A stretch of DNA of 64,000 nucleotides from DASXKD01 sp963762735 (GCA_963762735.1 CAVXMG010000029.1:186001-250000); one strand, 5' to 3'; positions 1-8,192 are shown, counted from the first letter of the stretch. Numbers and translations are program-made. The notes: generated by a model not told the origin, from the sequence alone.

Positions 1-1
1 G

Positions 2-126
2 ACTCAGCGACCAGGCTCCTACCTGAGCAACGTGGTCGTCTACGCCACCCAGGTCAGCGTGCGCCAGCCGCGGCACCATCACCACGGCCGGCGGCACGGT
101 CACCATCCCCGGGCGCGCCACTCCTG
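2..126 (+). CDS. 3' end of an unidentified gene, His-rich C-terminus
   Basis: An open frame enters from the left edge and stops at TGA 124-126, giving about 41 C-terminal residues. The tail is rich in His and Arg, with a run of four His. No family can be named from so little. It would converge on the metallo-hydrolase gene on the other strand, with a 27-base tail-to-tail overlap. The frame reads sensibly (SNVVVYATQV, then a basic tail), but it could be chance. Confidence 0.4.
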
Positions 127-765
127 AACGTGCGGGCGCTCGGTGCCCACCGTGGTGTCCTTGCCGTGGCCCGGGTACACCCAGGTGCCGTCCGGCAGCG
201 TGCCGAACACCCGTTCCTCCAGGTCGTCCATGAGCTGGCCGAACCGTTTCTGGTCCTGCTCGGTGTTGCCGGGCCCGCCGGGGAACAGTGAGTCGCCGGT
301 GAACAGGTGCGGGGTGCCGGCAAGCTCGCCGCCCGCGTCGTAGCACAGCGCGATGCTGCCCGGCGTGTGCCCGCGCAGGTGGATCACGGAGATCTCCCGG
401 GAGCCCACCGGGACCGTGTCGCCGTGGCTGACCAGGCCGGTGACTGGCACCGGAAGCTCGGGCGCGTCGTCGGGGTGCGCGATCACCGCGGCACCGGTCG
501 CGGCCTGCACCTCGGCCAGCGCCTGCCAGTGATCCCAGTGCCGGTGGGTGGTGACGATCCTGGTCAGCGGCCGGCCGCCAAGCAGTTCCAGCAGCCGCGG
601 CGCCTCGTTGGCCGCGTCGATCAGCACCAGCTCACCGGTCTGCGCGCATTCGAGCAGGTAGGCATTGTTGTCCATGGGCCCGACGGCGAGCTTGGTCACC
701 TTCAGGCCGGTGATCTCCCGCGCGTCGGGCGGGCCTCCCACGGTCACGTCCCCGGTATAGGCCAC
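100..765 (-). CDS. MBL-fold metallo-hydrolase, glyoxalase II-like
   Basis: A 221-residue metallo-beta-lactamase-fold hydrolase. The metal motif is H-R-H-W-D-H near residue 75, followed by GHTPGS (about 133), TGDSLF (about 156) and a late PGHGKDT (about 199). These are the usual metal-ligand positions of the glyoxalase II/YcbL group, which hydrolyses thioesters such as S-lactoyl-thiols. The exact substrate is unknown. It is cytosolic, with no signal peptide. The ATG start fits the family. The gene lies 57 bases downstream of the DinB-family gene on the same strand, so they may be co-transcribed. Both families are often linked to low-molecular-weight thiol metabolism, but that link is inference. 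Confidence 0.85.
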   Translation of the reverse strand: MAYTGDVTVGGPPDAREITGLKVTKLAVGPMDNNAYLLECAQTGELVLIDAANEAPRLLELLGGRPLTRIVTTHRHWDHWQALAEVQAATGAAVIAHPDDAPELPVPVTGLVSHGDTVPVGSREISVIHLRGHTPGSIALCYDAGGELAGTPHLFTGDSLFPGGPGNTEQDQKRFGQLMDDLEERVFGTLPDGTWVYPGHGKDTTVGTERPHVQEWRARGW

Positions 766-822
766 GGTCTCTCCTCACGTTCGTGTGCCTTCTTTTCTTA
801 CCAAACGGCCGGCCGCGGAGCC

Positions 823-1548
823 CTACCGCCACGGCGGCAACTCTGGCAGCGCGTCACCGCGGGCCAGGGTCAGCCTGGCGCCATCGCCCCGGCCGAGCAG
901 CCAGGCCAGCAGGTCGGCAGGCTGCCCGCGGATGATCGCCGACGGCGGGCCGGCCTGCTCCGGGCCGAGCCGGAACGAGTCCTCGGCGCCGTCCGCCCAG
1001 GCCACGCAGGGCGGCATGTCGTCCCGCCCGGCGAAAGACTCAGCGACTCTGGGCAGCGCTTCGCTGAGGAAGTCCTCGGGCCAGTCGCCGGGCGAATAGC
1101 CCGCGGCCACGTCCACGTGGTGGATCTCGACCTCAGAAAGCCGCCGTTCCAGCACCCCCAGGGCCGGGAAGGGCGGCCCGTTCAACGCGCGGACCTGGGC
1201 CGTCCAGGCGCCGTCCGGCATGCTGGCCGCCTCGGCGGCGAACCCGGCCGCGGAGTCGCGCACGTCGGCGGCGAGGGCGGCCGCGGGCCGCCCGGCGCCC
1301 GCCTCGATATCCGCGGCGCGGCTCTGCGGGCTGGTGTACATCGGGGTCTGCGTGCCGGTCCGCGCCCAGTGCAGCAGGTTGACCATCCCGTCGGAGTTGC
1401 GGGCGATATGGGTCAGCACGTGCCCCCGGCTCCAGCCCGGCAGCAGTGACGGTTCGCGCGCCTGGGCGTCGCTGAGCGCGGTGGCGGTCGCGAGCAGGCG
1501 ATCGGTCGCCGCCGCGAGCCGGTCCAGGGAATGACTGGCCTCGTCCAT
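823..1548 (-). CDS. Maleylpyruvate isomerase/DinB-family mycothiol-dependent enzyme
   Basis: 241 residues with the DinB/MDMPI four-helix fold. The N-terminal part has W-S-R-G-H-V-L-T-H-I-A-R-N, giving one His ligand. The middle has L-S-E-V-E-I-H-H-V-D-V, giving the Glu and His of the metal site. A C-terminal MDMPI domain ends the protein. Members use mycothiol in maleylpyruvate isomerisation or act as thiol transferases; this one cannot be assigned a substrate. It is cytosolic. Starts at ATG 1548, and the shared upstream region with uvrA carries a dispersed repeat. Confidence 0.8.
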   Translation of the reverse strand: MDEASHSLDRLAAATDRLLATATALSDAQAREPSLLPGWSRGHVLTHIARNSDGMVNLLHWARTGTQTPMYTSPQSRAADIEAGAGRPAAALAADVRDSAAGFAAEAASMPDGAWTAQVRALNGPPFPALGVLERRLSEVEIHHVDVAAGYSPGDWPEDFLSEALPRVAESFAGRDDMPPCVAWADGAEDSFRLGPEQAGPPSAIIRGQPADLLAWLLGRGDGARLTLARGDALPELPPWR

Positions 1549-1606
1549 GCGCTGTCACCTTTCAGGTATCGGGGCCAATCCTTGCGCACCGCATGGCAGT
1601 CTGACA

Positions 1607-1672
1607 GTGCTAGCCGGGGAGCGACCCCCGGAACCCCCGGTGGCCTCACGGCCCCGCGACTTCGTCGCGTTG
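1607..1672 (+). repeat. Dispersed GC-rich palindromic repeat, copy 1
   Basis: Begins GTGCTAGCC, forms a CCGGGG/CCCCGG hairpin around GAGCGA, then GGAACCCC and TGGCCTCA, then a second hairpin CGCGA-CTTCG-TCGCG. The same plan recurs about ten times in the window. It lies between the divergent DinB gene and uvrA, upstream of the uvrA promoter. Confidence 0.75.
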
Positions 1673-1743
1673 CCGTAGGCCCTGTCGGCGGGCCAACCTA
1701 CGGGTAGGTCCTCGGCAAGACCGGTGATCTGCGGAAACCGGTT

Positions 1744-1766
1744 TTGTCAGTGCCCCCGGATACCAT
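1744..1766 (+). promoter_or_regulatory. PafBC (RecA-NDp)-type DNA-damage promoter of uvrA
   Basis: TTGTCAGTG (1744-1752), eight bases, then TACCAT (1761-1766). This exactly matches the TTGTCRGTG-N8-TANNNT motif known for RecA-independent, PafBC-dependent damage promoters of mycobacteria. The -10-like TACCAT would place the transcription start near 1773, about 40 bases before the preferred uvrA start. No LexA-type box was seen here. Confidence 0.75.
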
Positions 1767-1813
1767 GACGTGTCCCTTTGACCTCGGCCGAACCCATCAG
1801 AGAGCAGAGCGCT

Positions 1814-4669
1814 GTGGCTGATCGTCTTGTTGTGCGCGGGGCGCGCGAGCACAACCTCAAGGACGTGTCGCTCGACCTGCCCAGGGACTCCATGATCGTG
1901 TTCACCGGGCTGTCCGGCTCGGGGAAGTCCAGCCTGGCGTTCGACACCATCTTCGCCGAGGGCCAGCGGCGGTACGTGGAGTCCCTGTCCGCGTATGCCC
2001 GCCAGTTCCTCGGGCAGATGGACAAGCCCGACGTGGACTTCATCGACGGGCTGTCCCCGGCGGTGTCGATCGACCAGAAGGCGGCCAGCCGCAACCCGCG
2101 ATCCACCGTCGGGACCATCACCGAGGTCTACGACTACCTGCGACTGCTGTACGCGCGAGTGGGCAAGCCGCACTGCCCGGTCTGCGGCCGGCCGATCGCC
2201 AGGCAGACGCCGCAGCAGATCGTGGACCGGGTGCTCGAACTCGACGAGGGCACCAGGTTCCAGGTGCTCGCCCCCGTGGTCCGCGGGCGCAAGGGCGAGT
2301 ACACAGAACTGCTCCGCGAACTCCAGGTCAAGGGGTTCTCCCGGGCCCGGGTGGACGGCGAGGTGGTGCGCCTGGACGAGGCAGGGACCAGCCAGACCCC
2401 CGCGCTGAAGAAGTACGAGAAGCACACCATCGAGGTGGTGGTGGACCGGCTGGCGGTCAAGGAGTCCGCGCGGCGGCGGCTGACCGACTCGGTGGAAACC
2501 GCGCTAGGCCTGTCCGGCGGCGTGGTCGTGCTCGACTTCATCGACCTGGCCGACAACGACCCGCACCGGGAGCGGATGTACTCCGAGCACCTGGCGTGCC
2601 TCTACGACGACCTGTCCTTCGAGGAGCTGGAGCCGCGGTCGTTCTCCTTCAACTCGCCCTGGGGCGCCTGTCCCGACTGCACGGGCCTGGGCACCAGGAT
2701 GGAGGTGGACCCCGAACTGGTGGTCCCCGACCCGTCGCTGACGCTGGCGGGAGGGGCGATCGGCCCGTGGAGCGCCGGCCATGTCAGCGACTACTTCCTG
2801 CGCCTGGAGGAGGCGCTGGGCTCGGCGCTTGGGTTCGGCATCGACACGCCCTGGTCGAGGCTGTCCGCGACGGCCAAGAAGGCGCTGCTTTACGGCTACG
2901 ACGAGCAGGTGCACGTCCGCTACAAGAACAGGTACGGCCGGGAGCGGTCGTACTACACCAGCTTCGAGGGCGTGGTGCCGTACATCGAGCGCCGGCACTC
3001 GGAGGCGGAGAGCGACTCCAGCCGCGAGCGCTTCGCCGGGTACATGCGCGAGGTGCCCTGCCCGACCTGCCATGGGGCCCGGCTCAAGCCGGTGTCCCTG
3101 GCGGTGACCGTGGACAGCAAGTCGATCTCCGAGTTCTGCGCGCTGCCCATCGGGGAACTGGCCAAGCTGCTGCTGGCGCTGAACCTGTCCGACCGGGATC
3201 ACCAGATCGCCGGGCGCATCCTCAAGGAGGTCAACGCCCGGCTCGGGTTCCTGCTCGACGTCGGGCTCGACTACCTGACGCTGGACCGCGCCTCGGCCAC
3301 GCTGGCCGGCGGTGAGGCGCAGCGGATCCGGCTGGCCACCCAGATCGGCTCCGGGCTGGTGGGCGTGCTGTACGTGCTCGACGAGCCGTCCATCGGGCTG
3401 CACCAGCGGGACAACCACCGGCTGCTTGAAACCCTGCTGCGGCTGCGCGACCTGGGGAACACCCTCATCGTCGTGGAGCACGACGAGGACACCATCCGCG
3501 CCGCGGACTGGGTCGTGGACATCGGCCCGGGCGCGGGCGAGCACGGCGGCAAGATCGTGGTGTCCGGGCCGCTGGCCGACCTGCTGGCCAGCAGGGACTC
3601 GCTGACCGGCGCGTACCTGACCGGCCGGGAGTCCATCCCGCTGCCGGCTGTCCGGCGCAAGCCGGTCAAGGGCAAGGAGATCGTGGTCAAGGGCGCCAGC
3701 GAGCATAACCTGCGCGGCGTGGACGTGACCTTCCCGCTCGGCTGCTTCATCGCGGTCACCGGGGTGTCCGGCTCAGGGAAGTCGACACTGGTCAACGACA
3801 TCCTCTACAACGCCCTGGCCAGGGAACTGCACGGCGCGCGCACGGTGGCAGGCCGGCACACCAGGGTCACCGGCACCGGGCACCTCGACAAGGTGGTGCA
3901 CGTCGACCAGGGCCCGATCGGGCGCACCCCGCGGTCCAACCCGGCCACCTACACCGGCGTGTTCGACCACATCCGGCGGCTGTTCGCGCAGACCACCGAG
4001 GCGAAGGTGCGCGGGTACCAGCCGGGGCGGTTCTCCTTCAACGTCAAGGGCGGCCGGTGCGAGGCCTGCTCCGGCGACGGCACGATCAAGATCGAGATGC
4101 AGTTCCTGCCGGACGTCTACGTCCCGTGCGAGGTCTGCCACGGCGCCAGGTACAACACCGACACCCTCGGCGTGCACTACAAGGGCAAGACGATCGCGGA
4201 CGTGCTCGACATGCCGATCGAGGAGGCGACGGAGTTCTTCGAGCCGGTGCCCGCCATCCACCGGCACCTGAAGACGCTCACCGACGTCGGCCTCGGGTAC
4301 GTCCGGCTGGGCCAGCCGGCGCCCACCCTGTCCGGCGGCGAGGCGCAGCGGGTCAAGCTCGCGTCCGAACTGCAGCGCCGCTCCACCGGGCGGACCATCT
4401 ACGTGCTGGACGAGCCCACCACGGGCCTGCATTTCGAGGACATCCGCAAGCTCCTCGGGATGCTCAGCAGGCTGGTGGAGAGCGGCAACACCGTCATCGT
4501 GATCGAGCACAACCTGGACGTCATCAAGACCGCGGACTGGGTGATCGACCTCGGTCCCGACGGCGGCTCCGGCGGCGGCACGGTGGTGGCGACCGGCACG
4601 CCCGAGCAGGTCGCGCAGTGCGAGGCGAGCTACACCGGCCAGTTCCTGAAGAAGCTCCTCAACGTCTAA
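1814..4669 (+). CDS. uvrA: Excinuclease ABC subunit A
   Basis: UvrA scans DNA for bulky lesions and hands them to UvrB in nucleotide excision repair. It is an ATPase dimer in the cytosol. From GTG 1814 the protein has 951 residues and starts VADRLVVRGAREHNLKD, as actinobacterial UvrA does. An upstream TTG at 1778 would add 12 unconserved residues. Visible parts: Walker A GLSGSGKSSLAF, zinc-module cysteine pairs (CPVCGRP; CPDCTG; CPTCHG; CEACSG; CEVCHG), ABC signatures LAGGEAQRIRLA and LSGGEAQRVKLA, second Walker A GVSGSGKSTL, and Walker B VLDEPS and VLDEPT. It is complete and probably transcribed alone: a damage-type promoter precedes it and a strong hairpin follows 35 bases after the stop. 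Confidence 0.98.
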   Translation: MADRLVVRGAREHNLKDVSLDLPRDSMIVFTGLSGSGKSSLAFDTIFAEGQRRYVESLSAYARQFLGQMDKPDVDFIDGLSPAVSIDQKAASRNPRSTVGTITEVYDYLRLLYARVGKPHCPVCGRPIARQTPQQIVDRVLELDEGTRFQVLAPVVRGRKGEYTELLRELQVKGFSRARVDGEVVRLDEAGTSQTPALKKYEKHTIEVVVDRLAVKESARRRLTDSVETALGLSGGVVVLDFIDLADNDPHRERMYSEHLACLYDDLSFEELEPRSFSFNSPWGACPDCTGLGTRMEVDPELVVPDPSLTLAGGAIGPWSAGHVSDYFLRLEEALGSALGFGIDTPWSRLSATAKKALLYGYDEQVHVRYKNRYGRERSYYTSFEGVVPYIERRHSEAESDSSRERFAGYMREVPCPTCHGARLKPVSLAVTVDSKSISEFCALPIGELAKLLLALNLSDRDHQIAGRILKEVNARLGFLLDVGLDYLTLDRASATLAGGEAQRIRLATQIGSGLVGVLYVLDEPSIGLHQRDNHRLLETLLRLRDLGNTLIVVEHDEDTIRAADWVVDIGPGAGEHGGKIVVSGPLADLLASRDSLTGAYLTGRESIPLPAVRRKPVKGKEIVVKGASEHNLRGVDVTFPLGCFIAVTGVSGSGKSTLVNDILYNALARELHGARTVAGRHTRVTGTGHLDKVVHVDQGPIGRTPRSNPATYTGVFDHIRRLFAQTTEAKVRGYQPGRFSFNVKGGRCEACSGDGTIKIEMQFLPDVYVPCEVCHGARYNTDTLGVHYKGKTIADVLDMPIEEATEFFEPVPAIHRHLKTLTDVGLGYVRLGQPAPTLSGGEAQRVKLASELQRRSTGRTIYVLDEPTTGLHFEDIRKLLGMLSRLVESGNTVIVIEHNLDVIKTADWVIDLGPDGGSGGGTVVATGTPEQVAQCEASYTGQFLKKLLNV

Positions 4670-4704
4670 CGGCTCGGGCGCTGGCCGGCTGGCCTCCGCT
4701 GCTC

Positions 4705-4721
4705 GTCGGCCTTCGGCCGAC
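4705..4721. terminator. Hairpin downstream of uvrA
   Basis: GTCGGCC-TTC-GGCCGAC, a perfect 7-bp stem 35 bases after the uvrA stop. It has no T-run, as is usual for high-GC actinobacteria. Confidence 0.5.
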
Positions 4722-4741
4722 TTCGCTGAGGCCCGTCCGCG

Positions 4742-4778
4742 GTGCTGGCCAAGGGGCTGAGCCCCCGGAACCCCACGG
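4742..4778 (+). repeat. Dispersed palindromic repeat, copy 2 (short)
   Basis: GTGCTGGCC, AAGGGGCTGAGCCCCC hairpin and GGAACCCC. It is a shortened variant of the family between uvrA and the kinase gene, and the second hairpin is not present. Confidence 0.6.
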
Positions 4779-4914
4779 CTGCGGTGCGCATGTCTCCACC
4801 ACGCTGGCCGAGACCGGGCCCGGCTGACCCGGCAGGCCCGGGTTCGCACGCCGCGTCCTTTTCAGGCCGCTGTGTGCTAGTTAGCCTCCGTGCCGGATCG
4901 GGTAGGCGCAAGGT

Positions 4915-5970
4915 ATGGGGCGCGCTGAACCGGGTCATGTCGTCGCCGCCCGGTACCGGCTTCGGACAGTCATCCGCGGGGACGGCATGGGGGCTGTCTG
5001 GCTGGCCAACGACGGGCTGTGGCACAGGGACGTGGTGCTCAGAGCGATCCCCTGGGCGCCGCCCGCCGATGCTGAGGAGCAGGAATCCCGGAGCGAGCGC
5101 CTGCTCAACGAGGCTCGCGCACTTGCCCGGCTCGATCATCCGAACATCGTCGGGGTCCTCGACGTTGCCGGGGACGACGGGTGGCCCTGGATGGTGCTCG
5201 AGGCTGCCCCGTTCCGGTTTCCCTATCGTCCGCTCAGCGATGCCGTGCGTAACGATGGCCCGCTCCGGCCGGAGCAGGCAGCCCAGGTCGGCTCGCAGGT
5301 TCTCGCCGCGGTCCGCCAGGCGCACACCGTGGGCGTACTGCACCGCGATATCAAGCCGGGCAGCATTCTGCTCGGCCCGGGCAACCGGGTGCTGCTCGCC
5401 GACTTCGGCATGGTCACCGCCGACGGCAGCCCGGCGCTGACGACGCTGGAAGCACTGACCGGGTCCCTGCTCTACATGGCACCCGAACGTGCCAGCGGGA
5501 AGCCCGCCACACCCGCGTCGGACCTGTGGTCACTGGGGGCTGCGCTGTACGCGGCGGTGGAGGGACGGGTGCCCTTCGACCGCGACGGCACGGTAGCCGT
5601 GCTCACCGCCGTCATGAACGACTGCCCCGACCCGCCACGACGAGCGGGGCCGCTGTGGCCGGTGCTCAGCGGGCTGCTCCGCAAGGACCCCGGCGCGCGC
5701 CCAGACGCCGACGCCGTGGACTGGCTGTTCCGGCGGGTGGCCCGCGGGCCCGGCCCGCCGTCGCTGGCCCTGGCGGCCAGTAACCTTCCTGCGCTGGCCA
5801 GTGCCGTCCCACTGCCGGCCGTGGCGGCTACGCCACAGCCCCGAGCCAGCAGCCGGCGGACGCCGGGACCGCCGAGACAGCGGCGGACTTCGTCCCCGGC
5901 TTCGGGCCGCGCGACCGTCCGCCCACGGCAGCGGAGTCACACGTGCGCAAACCCTGGCGGCAGCGGTTGA
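4915..5970 (+). CDS. Serine/threonine kinase-like protein, probably impaired; C-terminal frameshift
   Basis: Bacterial Hanks-type kinase domain over residues 10-280 of 351: glycine loop IRGDGMGAV, alpha-C Glu in LLNEARAL, HRDIKP, ADFGMV and an APERASG segment. Two catalytic positions differ. The VAxK lysine is Arg (DVVLRAI), and the catalytic-loop Asn is Ser (HRDIKPGSI). Both changes usually weaken or abolish activity, so a pseudokinase or scaffold role is possible. No transmembrane segment is seen. After about residue 285 this frame becomes Arg/Pro/Ser-rich. Another frame over 5830-5992 reads well (ADFVPGFGPRD, then RKPWRQRLITAGKAR, stop), so a one-base indel near 5760-5830 is likely. Confidence 0.75.
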   Translation: MGRAEPGHVVAARYRLRTVIRGDGMGAVWLANDGLWHRDVVLRAIPWAPPADAEEQESRSERLLNEARALARLDHPNIVGVLDVAGDDGWPWMVLEAAPFRFPYRPLSDAVRNDGPLRPEQAAQVGSQVLAAVRQAHTVGVLHRDIKPGSILLGPGNRVLLADFGMVTADGSPALTTLEALTGSLLYMAPERASGKPATPASDLWSLGAALYAAVEGRVPFDRDGTVAVLTAVMNDCPDPPRRAGPLWPVLSGLLRKDPGARPDADAVDWLFRRVARGPGPPSLALAASNLPALASAVPLPAVAATPQPRASSRRTPGPPRQRRTSSPASGRATVRPRQRSHTCANPGGSG

Positions 5971-5994
5971 TCACCGCCGGCAAGGCGCGCTAGC

Positions 5995-6411
5995 TCAGCG
6001 GGCGCGCATCCGGTTGTTGCGCGCGTTGTGCTCGACCTCGGCGAGCCCAAGCGCCTCCAGCACCGGCGGCACGTAGTTGCCGAACCGCCCGCGCAGCCCC
6101 TTCTTCATGCCGTACCAGCCGCCAACCGGATTAGCGGGGGAGCGGCCCCAGGCCTCCACCGTCCCGTCCTGCGCGGGCTTCTGCTCGTCGGCGTTGCCCA
6201 GCGGTACCCAGTCGCCGCGCTCCTTCAGCATCGCGTGCAGGTCGTCGATGCAGCGCAGTTGGTAGCGGAGCTGGGTCGTGCCGACCTGGACAACCAGGGC
6301 GGGCGGCTCGGTACTCTCGTCGCGCCAGGCCTCGAACTCGGACTTGCCGGGCGGCGTGGTCAGGATCCAGGGATCGCCGGCGGTCCCCGATCCAGTGATA
6401 CCGGTGGTCAT
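5995..6411 (-). CDS. Conserved hypothetical protein (DUF6855-like)
   Basis: 138 residues, soluble, no signal peptide. I recognise the general pattern of a small actinobacterial family of unknown function: GDPWILTTPPG near the N-terminus, a central W-V-P-L-G-N-A-D-E, then WGRSPANPVGGWYG and RNNRMR at the end. The DUF name is from memory and uncertain. No catalytic residues can be named. It ends three bases past the nearest kinase-frame stop and is divergent from the HTH regulator at 6527, so the palindrome at 6487-6505 could affect both. Confidence 0.75.
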   Translation of the reverse strand: MTTGITGSGTAGDPWILTTPPGKSEFEAWRDESTEPPALVVQVGTTQLRYQLRCIDDLHAMLKERGDWVPLGNADEQKPAQDGTVEAWGRSPANPVGGWYGMKKGLRGRFGNYVPPVLEALGLAEVEHNARNNRMRAR

Positions 6412-6486
6412 CGGTGCTGCTCCCCCTTCGCGGCCGCCCAGCGGCTGGACGCCTCATCGCGGACCTGGCGATTATCCCAGCTAATA

Positions 6487-6505
6487 CATGACATCTTCTG
6501 TCATG
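6487..6505. promoter_or_regulatory. Perfect palindrome in promoter of HTH regulator
   Basis: CATGACA-TCTTC-TGTCATG, perfect 7-bp arms with a 5-base spacer. It lies 21 bases before the GTG at 6527 and just upstream of a TATCTT (6515-6520) that looks like a -10 box. Probable autoregulatory operator. Confidence 0.6.
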
Positions 6506-6526
6506 ATCGAGAGCTATCTTTGGCGT

Positions 6527-7090
6527 GTGCGAGCTAGCCGGCTGGTCGGGCTGCTTGGCCTGCTGCAGGCCCGGGGCCGGATGACCGCCGCGCAACTCGC
6601 CGCCGAGCTTGAGGTGTCGCCGCGCACCGTGCTGCGCGACATCGAGGCGCTCAGTGCCGCCGGGATCCCGGTGTATGCGGCCCGCGGGAGCCTGGGCGGG
6701 TTCGAGCTGATCGACGGATTCCGCAGCGATCTGCCGGCCGCGGCCAGCGCCCCGTCGCGCAGCCCAGGCCCGGGCGGCGCGGCGGACCAGCGGGCGCGGG
6801 TCCGGCTGTCGCCACGTGGGCGGCGCCTTGCCGCGCTGCTCGGCCGGCCCGCGGACATCCGGATCCGCCGCAGCCCGCACGCGGTCGCCGGGCGCGAGGA
6901 CTGGGTCGAGGCCTGGGTGCGGATCGACTCGCCCGACATCGCGGTGCTCGACATGCTCGCCCTCGGCGCCGAGGTCGAGGTGCTCCACCCGCCCGAACTG
7001 CGCACCGGCGTCCGGGAGGCGGCGACCCGGATAGCCGCCCTGCACACCAGCCCGGCAGGTCCCCGTGACGCGGGCACCCCATCATCCTGA
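6527..7090 (+). CDS. HTH regulator, WYL-family layout without the WYL domain
   Basis: 187 residues from GTG 6527. Residues 1-60 form a DeoR/HTH_11 winged helix (LLGLLQARGRMTAAQLAAELEVS, R-T-V-L-R-D-I-E-A-L). Residues about 95-180 resemble the WCX extension of WYL regulators (LDMLALGAEVEVLHPPELR). The WYL ligand domain normally between them is missing, replaced by an Ala/Pro/Gly-rich link. Related PafB/PafC-type regulators respond to nucleic acid or small ligands; what this shorter form senses is unknown. With a -10-like TATCTT ending 7 bases before the GTG, the mRNA may be leaderless. An ATG at 6488 is in frame but lies inside the palindrome and is unlikely. Confidence 0.75.
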   Translation: MRASRLVGLLGLLQARGRMTAAQLAAELEVSPRTVLRDIEALSAAGIPVYAARGSLGGFELIDGFRSDLPAAASAPSRSPGPGGAADQRARVRLSPRGRRLAALLGRPADIRIRRSPHAVAGREDWVEAWVRIDSPDIAVLDMLALGAEVEVLHPPELRTGVREAATRIAALHTSPAGPRDAGTPSS

Positions 7091-7126
7091 AGGCCTGTCC
7101 CTGGATACGAGGAACAGGCCTTCAGG
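7086..7126. terminator. Strong hairpin overlapping the HTH gene stop
   Basis: CCTGAAGGCCTGT (7086-7098) pairs perfectly with ACAGGCCTTCAGG (7114-7126), a 13-bp stem with a 15-base loop. The TGA of the HTH gene (7088-7090) is inside the left arm. Confidence 0.7.
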
Positions 7127-7160
7127 ATCATGGGGAAGCGCACGCGCCCCTCGGGAACGA

Positions 7161-7190
7161 CTGACAGCCCCTTCGGCGAGGGGCTGTCAG
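7161..7190. terminator. Second hairpin between convergent genes
   Basis: CTGACAGCCCC (7161-7171) pairs with GGGGCTGTCAG (7180-7190), an 11-bp stem and 8-base loop. It is 26 bases past the stop of the winged-helix gene on the minus strand. Together with the 7086 hairpin it separates the convergent genes. Confidence 0.7.
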
Positions 7191-7215
7191 GCGGGACCTG
7201 GGCCGACCGGGCCAT

Positions 7216-7515
7216 TCACAGGCCGCCGAGCAGGTCGCGCAGTGCCTGGGTGTAGGCGCCGAGCGCCTTCCGGCCGCGGTCGGTGAGGGCCACCGTGGTT
7301 TTCGGCGCGGTCCCGTTTTTAGTTTTCTCGCTGGCCAGGTAGCCGGCTTCTTCGAGTTTGCGCAGGTGGATGATCAGGTTGCCGGGTGTCAGCCCGATCA
7401 TGTCCTGCAGCCGGGTGAAGGACAGGGCGTCGCCGTCAGGCAGTGCCGCCAGCGTCGCAACGATCTTCAGCCGGGTAGGGACGTGGATCAATGGGTCCAG
7501 CTCCTCTGTGGTCAT
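7216..7515 (-). CDS. Winged-helix regulator (HTH_27-like), module 1
   Basis: 99 residues, a single winged-helix DNA-binding domain of the MarR/ArsR-like HTH_27 kind: IHVPTRLKIVATLAALPDGD, F-T-R-L-Q-D-M-I-G-L-T-P-G-N-L as recognition helix, and a LRKLEEAGYL wing. It overlaps the upstream membrane-protein gene by ATGA. The paralogue at 40894-41202 has the same partner and layout. It most likely binds the three palindromes at 8193-8268 and controls its own operon. No metal-binding cysteines are seen. Confidence 0.85.
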   Translation of the reverse strand: MTTEELDPLIHVPTRLKIVATLAALPDGDALSFTRLQDMIGLTPGNLIIHLRKLEEAGYLASEKTKNGTAPKTTVALTDRGRKALGAYTQALRDLLGGL

Positions 7516-8174
7516 GGCCGGACCACACTTTGGTGCAGCTGCCAGAACCCATAGGCGGCGTTGCCCAGCATCGCCAGGCAGAGCCCGATGCCCATGACCA
7601 GCCAGCAGTAGACCGGCCCGGTCAGCGCGGCGAACGCGGCGACGATGGCCACTCCCCAGCAGGTGGCGGCCAGCGGCCAGTCTTGCCGTCCTGCCGCCCA
7701 GGCCGCGGCGGCCAGGCCGACGATGAGGAACGGCGCGGTAGCCGGGTAGACCCCGTAGATGATGGAGTCGCCGGTCTTGTAGAACGCGCCCTCGAACACG
7801 TACACCAGGACCCAGCCGCTCAGCAGCACGCCCATCCCGATGTTCCTTGCCCGCTGGGCCGGCCCGGACACCCCGGCGCCCGAGCGCCTGAGCGCCCTGG
7901 TGCTCCAGGCGACCACGATGCCCACCAGACCGTAGGTGATGGCGATGGCCCAGGGCTTGGGCCCGGTGAACGGGTGCTGGCCGCGCACCGAGAGCCAGAG
8001 GCCGCCGAAGGCGACAAGCACGACGAACGCCCGGAACACGTTGAGCATCGGCGGATTGGGCTGGAACCTGCGGCGGGCCTGCTGCGTGGTCTGGTCCAGC
8101 AGTGCCGCAGCCTCCTGGGGGTCAAGCGGGCTCTCGTTGCCGGTGATGGTCTCGTTGTCGGGTGTGTGGTTCAT
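7512..8174 (-). CDS. Multi-pass membrane protein, partner of winged-helix regulator, module 1
   Basis: 220 residues. A soluble N-terminus of about 45 residues is followed by about six hydrophobic segments. The W-L-S-V-R-G-Q-H-P-F motif after the first segment is shared exactly with the paralogue at 41199-41861. No transporter or enzyme signature is visible; the role may be sensing or stress. Start ATG 8174 has the ribosome site GGAGGAGAG. It is translationally coupled to the regulator gene, and its promoter region holds three CTTTAT-type palindromes. Confidence 0.75.
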   Translation of the reverse strand: MNHTPDNETITGNESPLDPQEAAALLDQTTQQARRRFQPNPPMLNVFRAFVVLVAFGGLWLSVRGQHPFTGPKPWAIAITYGLVGIVVAWSTRALRRSGAGVSGPAQRARNIGMGVLLSGWVLVYVFEGAFYKTGDSIIYGVYPATAPFLIVGLAAAAWAAGRQDWPLAATCWGVAIVAAFAALTGPVYCWLVMGIGLCLAMLGNAAYGFWQLHQSVVRP

Positions 8175-8192
8175 CTTCTCTCCTCCGATCGA

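Noticed and set aside
307..1449. Long plus-strand frame across the first two genes
   Set aside because: An antisense shadow of two recognised minus-strand genes, with Arg/Gly/Pro-rich content typical of high-GC opposite frames.
1778..1813. TTG 1778 as uvrA start
   Set aside because: Adds 12 residues not seen in UvrA proteins and begins almost at the predicted transcription start; GTG 1814 fits the family.
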